Positions 23,321 to 29,845 of a stretch of DNA of 33,350 bases are shown here, one piece after another. How positions within the stretch are numbered: position 1 is the first letter of the stretch; the number at the start of each line of letters is the position of its first letter. The translations under genes were made by a program, and so were the position numbers. The stretch comes from a virus: positions 1-33,350 of IMG/VR virus record IMGVR_UViG_3300034418_004424, one strand, 5' to 3'. The notes beneath the pieces are model-generated. The model saw only the letters and a list, made by a program, of their open reading frames with translations, made no database searches and was not told the origin of the DNA.

Positions 23321-24218
23321 ATTTATTTTTCAAATAATCTGTGTAAACCTTATTTGATACAGGAAAATTTGTTTCGCATGAATCACATTCCATCATTCGT
23401 TGAATCGTCCCTCGTGCTGTAAAATCTGTTTTCAAAAATGATACATCATCTGAGGCACACGTTGGGCAGCCCATTTTATGACCGTTTAAATGCATTCCTG
23501 CGTGTGTATTAGGCGTGACGTATGATTGCATCGCATGAAATACATCTTCGAGTAAAATAACGTCTTTTTCACAATACGCGACCATTTCTTTCAATGCATC
23601 GTTACAACCTAACATAACGTCTTTCCATAATTGATATCCGCTGTGTTTCAATTTCGCGCCAATCCCTAAAAATTGTGCGATATAATCCAATCGATTTGAA
23701 TTGAAATTAAAGGATCCTCTCGCCTTTTTTAATGTATCAAATGTACGATATTTAGGAAACATCGAAATGCGATGAAATAAACATCGAGTCCGTATCCATT
23801 TCAAATCGAATCTATCCCCGTTATGCCCCACTAATTCATCGGCTTGACGTGCAACCTTCATAAACTTTGTTAACAATTTCTTGTCACATTGTTTTTTACC
23901 CCAATGCAATGTATGAACCTCATTTGAATGTTCCCATTTATATGATATGCAAATGATTTGTCGTTCCTTTATAATTGATTCGGTCGATATTTGTAATTTA
24001 TATCCTGCGCGCCAAAAATAACCTATATTCGGGGAAGTTTCGATGTCAAAAAATAATCGTTTCGGATTGACATGTCGTTTCGTTCGAATGTTTAATACCT
24101 TCAACCAATCGTCGTATTTTATTGTGTAACGTGTGTTAGGTTTTCCCGGATCAGGTTTGCGCGGTTCAATGCCTAACATTTGCGCCTCGTAATCGTACAA
24201 TCGTTTTCGTGTTTTCAT
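23295..24218 (-). CDS. DEDD-type 3'-5' exonuclease with zinc ribbon
   Basis: 307 residues. The RNase H-like exonuclease core has LFFDIETSPN (Asp 58, Glu 60), VGHNGDRFDLKW (Asp 135 or 138) and the last motif VAYCEKDVILLE (Asp 219), as in YprB/RNase_H_2 proteins. From residue 251 two Cys pairs (CPTC and CDSC) form a zinc ribbon, likely for DNA binding. It would serve in replication, repair or recombination. The first 50 residues are basic. The last codons carry promoter copy 6. It begins exactly where the upstream 178-aa gene ends (1-bp overlap). Confidence 0.82.
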   Translation of the reverse strand: MKTRKRLYDYEAQMLGIEPRKPDPGKPNTRYTIKYDDWLKVLNIRTKRHVNPKRLFFDIETSPNIGYFWRAGYKLQISTESIIKERQIICISYKWEHSNEVHTLHWGKKQCDKKLLTKFMKVARQADELVGHNGDRFDLKWIRTRCLFHRISMFPKYRTFDTLKKARGSFNFNSNRLDYIAQFLGIGAKLKHSGYQLWKDVMLGCNDALKEMVAYCEKDVILLEDVFHAMQSYVTPNTHAGMHLNGHKMGCPTCASDDVSFLKTDFTARGTIQRMMECDSCETNFPVSNKVYTDYLKNKFAGLESIE

Positions 24219-24754
24219 TATGAGTTGTATTTGTTAAAATATTGTTTCAATTTATTTATACGCGTCCTGAAAGAACACGTCGTGCATGATGACGTTACAT
24301 TGAATACTCGTTGGTATATTTGCATGAATCGTTCACCGATTTCACGTGATACGACAGTTTTCCCTTCAATTAATGGAAAATATTTCTCACAATATTCGTA
24401 TTCATCTTGTGTGAAACAATTCGCACCTCGAAAATGACGGTCGAGTCTGATTGCGCGTTTGTCACAACCACAATCCTCCCCTGCAACCCATTTAACAAGT
24501 TTTTCAATTCCTAACGTTTTTGCCAACGTTCCGACTGTCTTTGAAGGTTTACTATAGTTATCCTTGAATCGTTCAAAGGAATCGTTCCTCTCGTTTCCTT
24601 TTATGTCCTTTGATTCATTTGATACGATTGTTGCGTCAACTTTGATTTCATTGACTTCGTCTTTCGTTAATGTTCGTTCAATGATTGTCTTTTTTTGACG
24701 TGTTTTCGTCGGGCGTTTTGTTTTTGCCTTTTTTATTCCTGATTTTTTTTCCAT
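24218..24754 (-). CDS. Hypothetical protein with basic N terminus and Cys-containing C domain
   Basis: 178 residues. The first 28 are Lys/Arg/Thr-rich (GIKKAKTKRPTKTRQKK), probably disordered and DNA-binding. From about residue 85 comes a compact domain with WVAGEDCGCDKR, then CFTQDEYEYCEKYF and a C-terminal SSCTTCSF before a basic helix. I know this Cys pattern from unnamed Bacteroidota phage proteins. No function is known to me. Confidence 0.6.
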   Translation of the reverse strand: MEKKSGIKKAKTKRPTKTRQKKTIIERTLTKDEVNEIKVDATIVSNESKDIKGNERNDSFERFKDNYSKPSKTVGTLAKTLGIEKLVKWVAGEDCGCDKRAIRLDRHFRGANCFTQDEYEYCEKYFPLIEGKTVVSREIGERFMQIYQRVFNVTSSCTTCSFRTRINKLKQYFNKYNS

Positions 24755-25272
24755 TTTGTTTCGAATTTTTTATTTGATTTGATTAAATGTTTGATTTTTT
24801 TCATGTCCCCGTAAATCGTCATAAACGATATTGTTGTGTCACGCGCCATTTGTCGATATGAGGGCGCATCAGGGGACGTGTAAATGTCGTACACCTTTTC
24901 ATAATACCAATGTTCGTTTCGTAATGTTTCGCGAATTTCATTTGACAATTCCTCGAATTCGATTTTTTGTTCTGTCGTGCGCCCCTCTAATATAATGTCA
25001 TCACGCGTAACGTTTGTTTCGTCGATGTCGACTTTTTGTACACGTGATTTTTTTACGTTATAATTTACGCATGCGTTACGTAAACAAATGTAAATGAAAC
25101 CTACATATAATTTACCGTCACGAAATGCCTTGTCAATTGAATTCGTTCGTACTAACGTCATATACATTTCTTGAACAATGTCTTCGGCATAATACCCCAC
25201 CCCAAACCCTTCGACCGTTCGAACCCATTTATCATGATGTGACGCGATTTCGGTTAATTTGTCTTTTCCCAT
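24733..25272 (-). CDS. RNA polymerase sigma-70-like (ECF type) factor
   Basis: 179 residues. Region 2: YYAEDIVQEMYMTLVR at about 28-42, then GFIYICLRNACVNYNVKKSR (the -10-recognising helix and its basic end). A linker follows, then region 4: a helix EKVYDIYTSP, SYRQMARDTTISFMTIYGDM as a helix-turn-helix of the type IA-x-x-x-x-S-x-x-T-V, and a basic tail. Without -35 or phage-specific knowledge it could direct middle or late transcription, or be a sigma-like regulator. Its gene overlaps the neighbours on both sides. Confidence 0.75.
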   Translation of the reverse strand: MGKDKLTEIASHHDKWVRTVEGFGVGYYAEDIVQEMYMTLVRTNSIDKAFRDGKLYVGFIYICLRNACVNYNVKKSRVQKVDIDETNVTRDDIILEGRTTEQKIEFEELSNEIRETLRNEHWYYEKVYDIYTSPDAPSYRQMARDTTISFMTIYGDMKKIKHLIKSNKKFETKWKKNQE

Positions 25273-25463
25273 TGCGTCGATATTGTTAAAAAGGGTAATA
25301 TTACTTGAAACATTTTATGCGTGTCCGATGTGTCATAATAAACGACAAAACCGAAACATTTTTTGAATTCAAATAACATCAATACGTCTTGATAGAACAT
25401 GAAACGTGTGACGACGAAAGCGACGTATAAACACGCGAGTAAAATAATAACTGATAGTATCAT
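25254..25463 (-). CDS. Hypothetical 69-aa membrane protein
   Basis: MILSVIILLACLYVAFVVTR is a membrane segment or uncleaved signal anchor. The rest is aromatic and soluble (FGFVVYYDTSDTHKMFQVIL). It overlaps the sigma-like gene by 19 bp. Not recognised. Confidence 0.55.
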   Translation of the reverse strand: MILSVIILLACLYVAFVVTRFMFYQDVLMLFEFKKCFGFVVYYDTSDTHKMFQVILPFLTISTQWEKTN

Positions 25464-25469
25464 ATTTAA

Positions 25470-26249
25470 TTATATTGGGTGTTGAATTATTGTAGGTAAA
25501 CCGCTATTATCAATCTCGAATTCAAAATCTTCAAATGCAAAATTACGTGTACGTTTACATGTCACGCTTGCTAATGAACCATCGAATGTTAAATTGATTT
25601 GCGCCTCACATTTTTTTTCGATTGCCGATCCTAAATGTCCTGTAGGTTTATCTGATCCGTAATTCGTATGTATGACTGTGATAATTGTCATATCATATTT
25701 CTCAGACCATTTCATTAATTTTTGGATCATTTTATTACATTCCTTCAAATCGTTTACATCGTTCACTAAATCAGCGATTCCGTCGATTATAAGAAATTTA
25801 ACCTCATGATTCGCTAAATACCAATCTATGAATTGTGTCCGTTCACGCGGTGCGTAAGGTCGTAATGCGAATGTTAAATAATTGTCTGTATTGATTTCTG
25901 ACATTCTGCAAGGTCGTTGAAATGTTTTTAACGCATGAAATGTTCCCTGTTCGGTATCGACATGCATCAATTTTCCTTGATAATTCCCCTTCAATTTTCC
26001 TGTGTATTTATTACCGCCCGATAAATAGGCGGACGATATCAAAGATATAAAAAAGGTTTTCATTGATTTGGGCGGTGCCTGAACGAATACAATATTCCCA
26101 AATGTTGAAATAGGTATGTCGTATTTGACGCCTCGAAATTCCTTTTCGCCCATTGAAATTGACGAAGGCGGATACGCGATTTCCTCATTAGGATTCACGT
26201 ACCCATTTTCAAGAATATATTCACATAATATTTTGTCTTCGTCCGTCAT
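25470..26249 (-). CDS. RepA/RecA-like P-loop ATPase, possible helicase
   Basis: 259 residues. The P-loop is FVQAPPKSMKTFFIS (about 55-69), with Ala for the first Gly and Met for the Gly before Lys, as seen in the AKSRKT-type loops of Bacteroidota relatives. Then come VDTEQGTFHA, Walker B VKFLIIDGIADLVND (about 150-164), and TIITVIHTNYG with the sensor His, then GHLGSAIEKKCEAQINL. This is the order of RepA-like hexameric helicases and DnaB/RecA-core proteins. As no other helicase is visible it may unwind the origin together with the DnaA-like protein. Confidence 0.75.
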   Translation of the reverse strand: MTDEDKILCEYILENGYVNPNEEIAYPPSSISMGEKEFRGVKYDIPISTFGNIVFVQAPPKSMKTFFISLISSAYLSGGNKYTGKLKGNYQGKLMHVDTEQGTFHALKTFQRPCRMSEINTDNYLTFALRPYAPRERTQFIDWYLANHEVKFLIIDGIADLVNDVNDLKECNKMIQKLMKWSEKYDMTIITVIHTNYGSDKPTGHLGSAIEKKCEAQINLTFDGSLASVTCKRTRNFAFEDFEFEIDNSGLPTIIQHPI

Positions 26250-26250
26250 A

Positions 26251-26577
26251 TTAGAAAGGCAAATCTGTATCTTCGTCCATCGGTTCGTTTGTCCCTAGAT
26301 TTGATTCATCTAATGTTTCAATTCGCCACCCCTGAATTGAATTAAAATATCGCGTCACATCGTCTTTCGTGTATTCACGACCACGAATATTAATACTTAC
26401 TATGACGTTATCGCCCACCTTGAATGAAGATAATTTGTCACAATTATTTTGCGTAAATTCAATTAATATCGTTTGAGGGTATTGGTCGTCTGTTACGATT
26501 ACTAATTCACGTTTTCTGAATGTGTCATTCACAGGGATATCTTCCCCGATTTTTTTGATTTTTCCTGATAGTTGCAT
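26251..26577 (-). CDS. Single-stranded DNA-binding protein, DUF3127-like
   Basis: 108 residues. It has MQLSGKIKKIGEDIPVNDTF, then RKRELVIVTDDQYPQTILIE and VGDNVIVSINIRGREY, the OB-fold strands of DUF3127 proteins, and an acidic end TDLPF like the DDIPF tail of SSB that binds partner enzymes. It would coat single-stranded DNA. It sits 1 bp after a 66-aa gene and 1 bp before the ATPase gene. Confidence 0.85.
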   Translation of the reverse strand: MQLSGKIKKIGEDIPVNDTFRKRELVIVTDDQYPQTILIEFTQNNCDKLSSFKVGDNVIVSINIRGREYTKDDVTRYFNSIQGWRIETLDESNLGTNEPMDEDTDLPF

Positions 26578-26578
26578 T

Positions 26579-26779
26579 TTATTTATTTTGTTTAATTAAT
26601 GATTCAATTTGATGTAATGTTAATTCTGACTGCGTATCGAGTTGTCGATAAGGATCGAATCCTACGTATTTTCCACGCGTCGTTAAACGATAAAAAAAGA
26701 AATGATTCAACGATGAATTGAAATACCCTCGAATACGTCTTCGTTTGATTGCGCGTGATATTGATTTGAATTTTTTCAT
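26579..26779 (-). CDS. Hypothetical 66-aa basic protein
   Basis: MKKFKSISRAIKRRRIRGYF and then aromatic NHFFFYRLTTRGKYVGFDPY and a helix SELTLHQIESLIKQNK. Very basic at the N terminus, perhaps DNA-binding. It overlaps the upstream gene by 4 bp. Not recognised. Confidence 0.55.
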   Translation of the reverse strand: MKKFKSISRAIKRRRIRGYFNSSLNHFFFYRLTTRGKYVGFDPYRQLDTQSELTLHQIESLIKQNK

Positions 26780-27210
26780 GATTTCTTTTTGAATGATTCG
26801 GCTTCGTCTTCGCCAAAGAATCCCTCAGCGTACAATCCTGTTAATTTCAAAACGACGCGTGACATTGCACGCTTTTCGGCCATTTCAGCGATGTACAATG
26901 TCGTGCATGTACCTGTGTCCATCCATTTAAACGTTCCATCGCCCTTGTCGACCTTTTCTTTGTGACCGTATAACGCGGACCCGAATGTTTCGATTTTAAT
27001 TTCAGGTGTCGAACGAATGAAACCTGTCGCCTTTATGACTGCGAATGTTTGATGTATTTCGATGATCTCATATTTGATTTCAATATTCATTTTCGACTGT
27101 ATTTTTTCAATCCCACCACGTGATATGATTGTGTAATGGGCATGTTTGAAAACGTCGTTTTCGTTCAGATCGTATTTTTTGTATAATTTAATTAATTCAT
27201 CTCGATTCAT
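26776..27210 (-). CDS. Possible ssDNA-annealing/recombination protein
   Basis: 144 residues. It has a strand-rich centre (IEIKYEIIEIHQTFAVIKAT) and the motif LYIAEMAEKRAMSRVVLKLT then GLYAEGFFGEDEA. A-x-KRA-x-x-R-a-v-l-K-l-x-G with an acidic end is typical of Rad52/22- and Redbeta-like phage proteins and their unnamed relatives. It is next to the SSB gene, as expected for an annealing protein. Moderate confidence, by motif only. Confidence 0.55.
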   Translation of the reverse strand: MNRDELIKLYKKYDLNENDVFKHAHYTIISRGGIEKIQSKMNIEIKYEIIEIHQTFAVIKATGFIRSTPEIKIETFGSALYGHKEKVDKGDGTFKWMDTGTCTTLYIAEMAEKRAMSRVVLKLTGLYAEGFFGEDEAESFKKKS

Positions 27211-27392
27211 GTCGTATGTGTATTTGATTTATAATATGTTTCATGTAATACTACACGTTTGTAATCGTCAGGACATTCGTCCATGCATAATTCAAAAATG
27301 TAACATTTAAGTTCGTCGTTTTGCTCGCGTAATTCTCGATTTGCATCTTCTAACGCTTTGATTCGTTGATTAAAAAAATCTGTTACTGTCAT
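27207..27392 (-). CDS. Hypothetical 61-aa coiled-coil protein
   Basis: MTVTDFFNQRIKALEDANRE then LREQNDELKCYIFELCMDEC: a leucine-zipper-like helix followed by a short Cys-containing region. First gene behind promoter copy 7. Not recognised. Confidence 0.55.
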   Translation of the reverse strand: MTVTDFFNQRIKALEDANRELREQNDELKCYIFELCMDECPDDYKRVVLHETYYKSNTHTT

Positions 27393-27408
27393 TGTTTTGT
27401 AATTTGTT

Positions 27409-27439
27409 GCAACTTACATTAATGAAATGAATCTTGCAA
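27409..27439 (-). promoter_or_regulatory. Repeated promoter, copy 7 (diverged)
   Basis: TTG at 27439-27437 in TTTGCAAGATTC, 20-nt spacer, TAAGTTGC at 27416-27409, which lacks one T of the consensus. Placed before the 61-aa gene like the other copies. Confidence 0.5.
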
Positions 27440-27441
27440 AT

Positions 27442-27696
27442 TTATTTTCGCTTTTTTTTGTCGTGTACTAATTTCGATTTACCGCAATTGAAACATTTGA
27501 CATTGTCAGTCGTGTAAAAATATTGCCATTCGTGTCCTCCGTCGTCCTCGCATTGTTTTTGACGTAATGACGTTTCATCATAATGCCCATCGTTTAACGT
27601 CAAAGGTTCGTCCCACCACCCTGTAATAGGGTTTAACATTGTGTCCCAAAATGATTGTTCGTCCATATTTAATTTCATGTCTTTTGTGCGTCCCAT
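27442..27696 (-). CDS. Hypothetical 84-aa zinc-binding protein
   Basis: Starts MGRTKDMKLNMDEQSFWDTM. The C-terminal half has QCEDDGGHEWQYFYTTDNVK then CFNCGKSKLVH, a Cys-His / C-x-x-C zinc site. The first part with NPITGWWDEPL is unassigned. Not recognised. Confidence 0.6.
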   Translation of the reverse strand: MGRTKDMKLNMDEQSFWDTMLNPITGWWDEPLTLNDGHYDETSLRQKQCEDDGGHEWQYFYTTDNVKCFNCGKSKLVHDKKKRK

Positions 27697-27698
27697 AA

Positions 27699-27983
27699 TT
27701 ATATGTTATTAGTGTAAATTGATAAATCGTTTGCTCGCATTTGCGCCCTTTTGATTGTGATGTATCGAACGAAATTTTCTGACGTTTTCATCCAATATGT
27801 CAATCCTTCATCAGTTTTTCGCCATTCGAATGCGTAACTCACCGCTGCGTCGTTTTCCCCGTAAGTCGTCATAAATGAATTGATTGTTCGTTTACAATCG
27901 TTTAACGACCTTGCGATTTCGTAATTTTTGACAAATTTGTCATAGGATCCTGTTGTGCGTAAAAAATGTTCTAATGTTGTCAT
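27699..27983 (-). CDS. Hypothetical protein, paralogue of the 16.7-kb gene
   Basis: 94 residues, MTTLEHFLRTTGSYDKFVKN onward, with INSFMTTYGENDAAVSYAFE then WRKTDEGLTYWMKTSENF. It aligns by eye over most of its length with 16715-17014 (MT, FL, TG, DKF, F, W, T, EG, YW). The two copies are over 10 kb apart in separate small-gene blocks, showing duplication within the phage. Function unknown. Confidence 0.65.
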   Translation of the reverse strand: MTTLEHFLRTTGSYDKFVKNYEIARSLNDCKRTINSFMTTYGENDAAVSYAFEWRKTDEGLTYWMKTSENFVRYITIKRAQMRANDLSIYTNNI

Positions 27984-27998
27984 TGTGTTAAATTTTAA

Positions 27999-28016
27999 GC
28001 GGGGACGAATCCCCGC
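27999..28016 (-). terminator. GC-rich hairpin with TTCG loop, possible attenuator
   Basis: On the minus strand GCGGGGA, TTCG, TCCCCGC form a perfect 7-bp stem with a stable tetraloop, followed by TTAAAATTT, a weak T tract. It lies after the 108-aa gene and before the 94-aa gene. It could be a terminator, an attenuator or an RNA stability element. Confidence 0.6.
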
Positions 28017-28023
28017 GATTGAT

Positions 28024-28350
28024 TTATTTTTTAATGAATTTTACGTGTTTTTCAATTACGCGTTTTCGTGCGTTTAAAAATGCGATGTCCTGTGCGTCGC
28101 TGAATTCGATTTCACCATTCAATGAATCGCAATAATATGTATCGCGTAATACCGTATAATCACCGTTTTCTAAATCATATAATACAAGTGATATTTTACG
28201 TCGTCGTTCGTTTACGACATATTCAAGACATGCGTTGTCTTCGTTCCAACCGTTCGCTTTCAATGAAGGCGTTAATTCAACCTTAAGGTGTATGTTCCCT
28301 AAAAAATCTTCAGTTGTCAATGTTCGTCGTGTGTTTGTTTGTGTTGTCAT
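28024..28350 (-). CDS. Hypothetical 108-aa protein
   Basis: MTTQTNTRRTLTTEDFLGNI, strands with ACLEYVVNERRRKISLVLYD, and ENGDYTVLRDTYYCDSLNGE, then a helix. A small alpha-beta fold. First gene behind promoter copy 8. Not recognised. Confidence 0.55.
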   Translation of the reverse strand: MTTQTNTRRTLTTEDFLGNIHLKVELTPSLKANGWNEDNACLEYVVNERRRKISLVLYDLENGDYTVLRDTYYCDSLNGEIEFSDAQDIAFLNARKRVIEKHVKFIKK

Positions 28351-28388
28351 GATTTTGTTTTTTATGTTTGTTTATTTGTTTGTTAAGA

Positions 28389-28419
28389 CAATGATACGGC
28401 GCGTTTTCCGATCCTGCAA
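28389..28419 (-). promoter_or_regulatory. Repeated promoter, copy 8
   Basis: TTG at 28419-28417 in TCTTGCAGGATCGG, 20-nt spacer with AAAACGCGCCG, TATCATTG at 28396-28389. The nearest to the consensus of the set. Confidence 0.9.
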
Positions 28420-28427
28420 GATTTTTT

Positions 28428-28622
28428 TTATTTTTTTAATAATTTTAAAATCATCTGCGCCTTCGATTTGTTCGTTGTCGTAAAATACGCAGTCTGAGTA
28501 GTGAATGACCATAATACGTAATCACCGTATTTTGTTTCGTTTGTCAATTCGATGCTGTCACATGACGCGCCGTCCTTTTCGATTGATGTTTTGATTTCGT
28601 TTACTATTTGATAAAGTTTCAT
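28428..28622 (-). CDS. Hypothetical 64-aa protein
   Basis: MKLYQIVNEIKTSIEKDGAS then strands GDYVLWSFTTQTAYF and a helix KSKAQMILKLLKK. Alone between two promoter copies, so it is its own transcription unit with possible read-through. Not recognised. Confidence 0.55.
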   Translation of the reverse strand: MKLYQIVNEIKTSIEKDGASCDSIELTNETKYGDYVLWSFTTQTAYFTTTNKSKAQMILKLLKK

Positions 28623-28648
28623 TTTGTTTGTTTTAATGTTTGTTGAGA

Positions 28649-28679
28649 CAATATTACGGTGCGTTTCTCAATCCCGCAA
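28649..28679 (-). promoter_or_regulatory. Repeated promoter, copy 9
   Basis: TTG at 28679-28677 in TCTTGCGGGATTG, 20-nt spacer, TAATATTG at 28656-28649, followed by an A/C-rich leader before the 64-aa gene. Confidence 0.8.
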
Positions 28680-28693
28680 GAAAAAAGATTTTT

Positions 28694-28858
28694 TTATAAA
28701 GATTTTTTATAAAGGTTTTTTGCATCGTTGAATCCCTCTTCCCAACATTCGATATTCAGGTCGTGTGCGATTAATGATATTTCGATGTTTTGTTCATGTG
28801 ACAAATCCATTGCATTTAATTTGTCGTAAAATTTTTGTAAAGGTGTGCGTGTTTTCAT
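28694..28858 (-). CDS. Hypothetical 54-aa protein
   Basis: The ATG at 28858 lies 2 bp after the 56-aa gene. MKTRTPLQKFYDKLNAMDLS then SLIAHDLNIECWEEGFNDAK, two or three helices. Its end lies in a short direct repeat of GATTTTTTATAAA (plus strand, 28688-28714). Not recognised. Confidence 0.55.
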   Translation of the reverse strand: MKTRTPLQKFYDKLNAMDLSHEQNIEISLIAHDLNIECWEEGFNDAKNLYKKSL

Positions 28859-28860
28859 GA

Positions 28861-29031
28861 TTATTTGTTTAAAATTTGTATTGCCTTTTCGTAGTCGAAT
28901 TGTTCTTTCAAAAGATTGATTTCATCTTCATCTAATTTGATGTCGCCTTGAATGTATTCAATTTCATGTATTTTTGTTTCGTATGTAACGATGAATATAG
29001 AATCGTTAATTTCAATTGCTGCGTGTCTCAT
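28861..29031 (-). CDS. Hypothetical 56-aa acidic protein
   Basis: The ATG at 29031 shares one base with the stop of the 86-aa gene (TAATG). MRHAAIEINDSIFIVTYETK then helix LDEDEINLLKEQFDYEKAIQ. A strand pair plus helix. Not recognised. Confidence 0.6.
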   Translation of the reverse strand: MRHAAIEINDSIFIVTYETKIHEIEYIQGDIKLDEDEINLLKEQFDYEKAIQILNK

Positions 29032-29291
29032 TATTTTTTTGATATTAAAGTGAATGATTGTTCGTTTTCGTCGTATGTGTTTTTCAATGGAAACAATGTA
29101 GGGTCAGTACAACGGATCAATTCACCGTTAACATTGATATAAGGTTCAGTTGATGCGTCGAAACAGATTGAACGTAATACGTTAAGAAAATTGTGTTTAC
29201 CTGTTACTGTGCAGAATTCATATTCAACACCGTCGATTAATATTGAATCGTTGTACGTGATTGTCGTGTTTTGTGGGCCTTGTGTTTTCAT
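29031..29291 (-). CDS. Hypothetical 86-aa protein
   Basis: MKTQGPQNTTITYNDSILID, then VEYEFCTVTGKHNFLNVLRS and TDPTLFPLKNTYDENEQSFT. Beta-rich, preceded by the ACAAACA leader and promoter copy 10. First of three coupled genes. Not recognised. Confidence 0.55.
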   Translation of the reverse strand: MKTQGPQNTTITYNDSILIDGVEYEFCTVTGKHNFLNVLRSICFDASTEPYINVNGELIRCTDPTLFPLKNTYDENEQSFTLISKK

Positions 29292-29313
29292 TGTTTGTGT
29301 TTTAATTACCAGA

Positions 29314-29344
29314 CAATGATACGGCGCGTTTTCTTACCCTGCAA
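29314..29344 (-). promoter_or_regulatory. Repeated promoter, copy 10
   Basis: TTG at 29344-29342 in TCTTGCAGGGTAAG, 20-nt spacer with AAAACGCGCCG, TATCATTG at 29321-29314. It starts the 86/56/54-aa gene group. Confidence 0.9.
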
Positions 29345-29363
29345 GAAAAATTTTAATTTTTTT

Positions 29364-29759
29364 TTATTTTTTTTTCAGCAACGATTTATGTTCAGAAATT
29401 AATGCGTCCAGCATCGTTTGCTTTTCATCATCCGACCATTTTGCAATCTGATGCGCATTATAAGATAGTTTGTCGAGGAAATCGCGTCCTAAACGTTGCT
29501 CGAGGTAGTAGGTGAAGTCAGTAGGCGTTTGATGTGCAGAAAATTTCGAGGAATATACATGATGACCTGGGCAAAGTGATATCCCGTTATCAGGATCCCA
29601 CCGCACAGATTTATTTGCACGACTAAAGATATGATGTGCGTGTACCTGTTTTTGTGAAAATGTACAGTTTTCGATTTGACATTTATTATTCGCCCGTTCA
29701 CGAACGACTAACGACCAATATTTGTCTAATTTACCGTCAATACCTTTCGCCTTTTTCAT
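29364..29759 (-). CDS. HNH endonuclease
   Basis: 131 residues from the ATG at 29759 (MKKAKGIDGKLDKYW). The frame is open to 29840, but the first 27 codons are not protein-like and lie in the region of the rightward promoter. Core: CQIENC (Cys 27, Cys 32), VHAHHIFSRANKS with the catalytic His 42-43, DNGISLCPGHHVYSSKFSAH with Asn 58, Cys 63, His 66-67 and His 76: a ββα-metal site framed by a zinc site. It may act as packaging-linked nuclease, recombination nuclease or free homing enzyme. It is first in the leftward early region, next to the rightward operon. Confidence 0.82.
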   Translation of the reverse strand: MKKAKGIDGKLDKYWSLVVRERANNKCQIENCTFSQKQVHAHHIFSRANKSVRWDPDNGISLCPGHHVYSSKFSAHQTPTDFTYYLEQRLGRDFLDKLSYNAHQIAKWSDDEKQTMLDALISEHKSLLKKK

Positions 29760-29812
29760 ATTAGTATAACAGGTCAAAAACAAAATTGTAAATAAATTGT
29801 CATATCTATGCT

Positions 29813-29842
29813 TTGATTTATGTCGCGGACATATTATCATTG
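29813..29842 (+). promoter_or_regulatory. Rightward promoter for the structured RNA operon
   Basis: Plus strand TTTG with TTG at 29813-29815, a 19-nt spacer, then TATCATTG at 29835-29842, the same -7 sequence as in several leftward copies. The predicted start, 5-7 nt on, is at the first stem of the structured RNA. It lacks the TCTTGCAGG extension, so it may be controlled differently. Confidence 0.65.
29819..29833 (+). promoter_or_regulatory. Palindromic operator candidate inside the rightward promoter
   Basis: TATGTC-GCG-GACATA is a perfect 6-bp inverted repeat with a 3-bp centre, exactly between the -33 and -7 boxes. A dimeric regulator bound there would block RNA polymerase. No repressor gene was recognised in the phage, so the binder may be of host origin. 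Confidence 0.55.
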
Positions 29843-29845
29843 CCT

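Noticed and set aside
26604-26816. 70-codon frame overlapping the 66-aa basic gene
   Set aside because: It is a shifted reading of the same DNA; the 66-aa frame couples to its neighbours by ATGA-type overlap and fits spacing better.
28688-28714. Short tandem repeat of GATTTTTTATAAA
   Set aside because: Only two units at the end of a small gene, in low-complexity A/T sequence; no sign of an array or iterons.
29760-29840. 27-residue N-terminal extension of the HNH protein
   Set aside because: The stretch is not protein-like, is absent from the usual family layout and lies in the rightward promoter; the ATG at 29759 is better.
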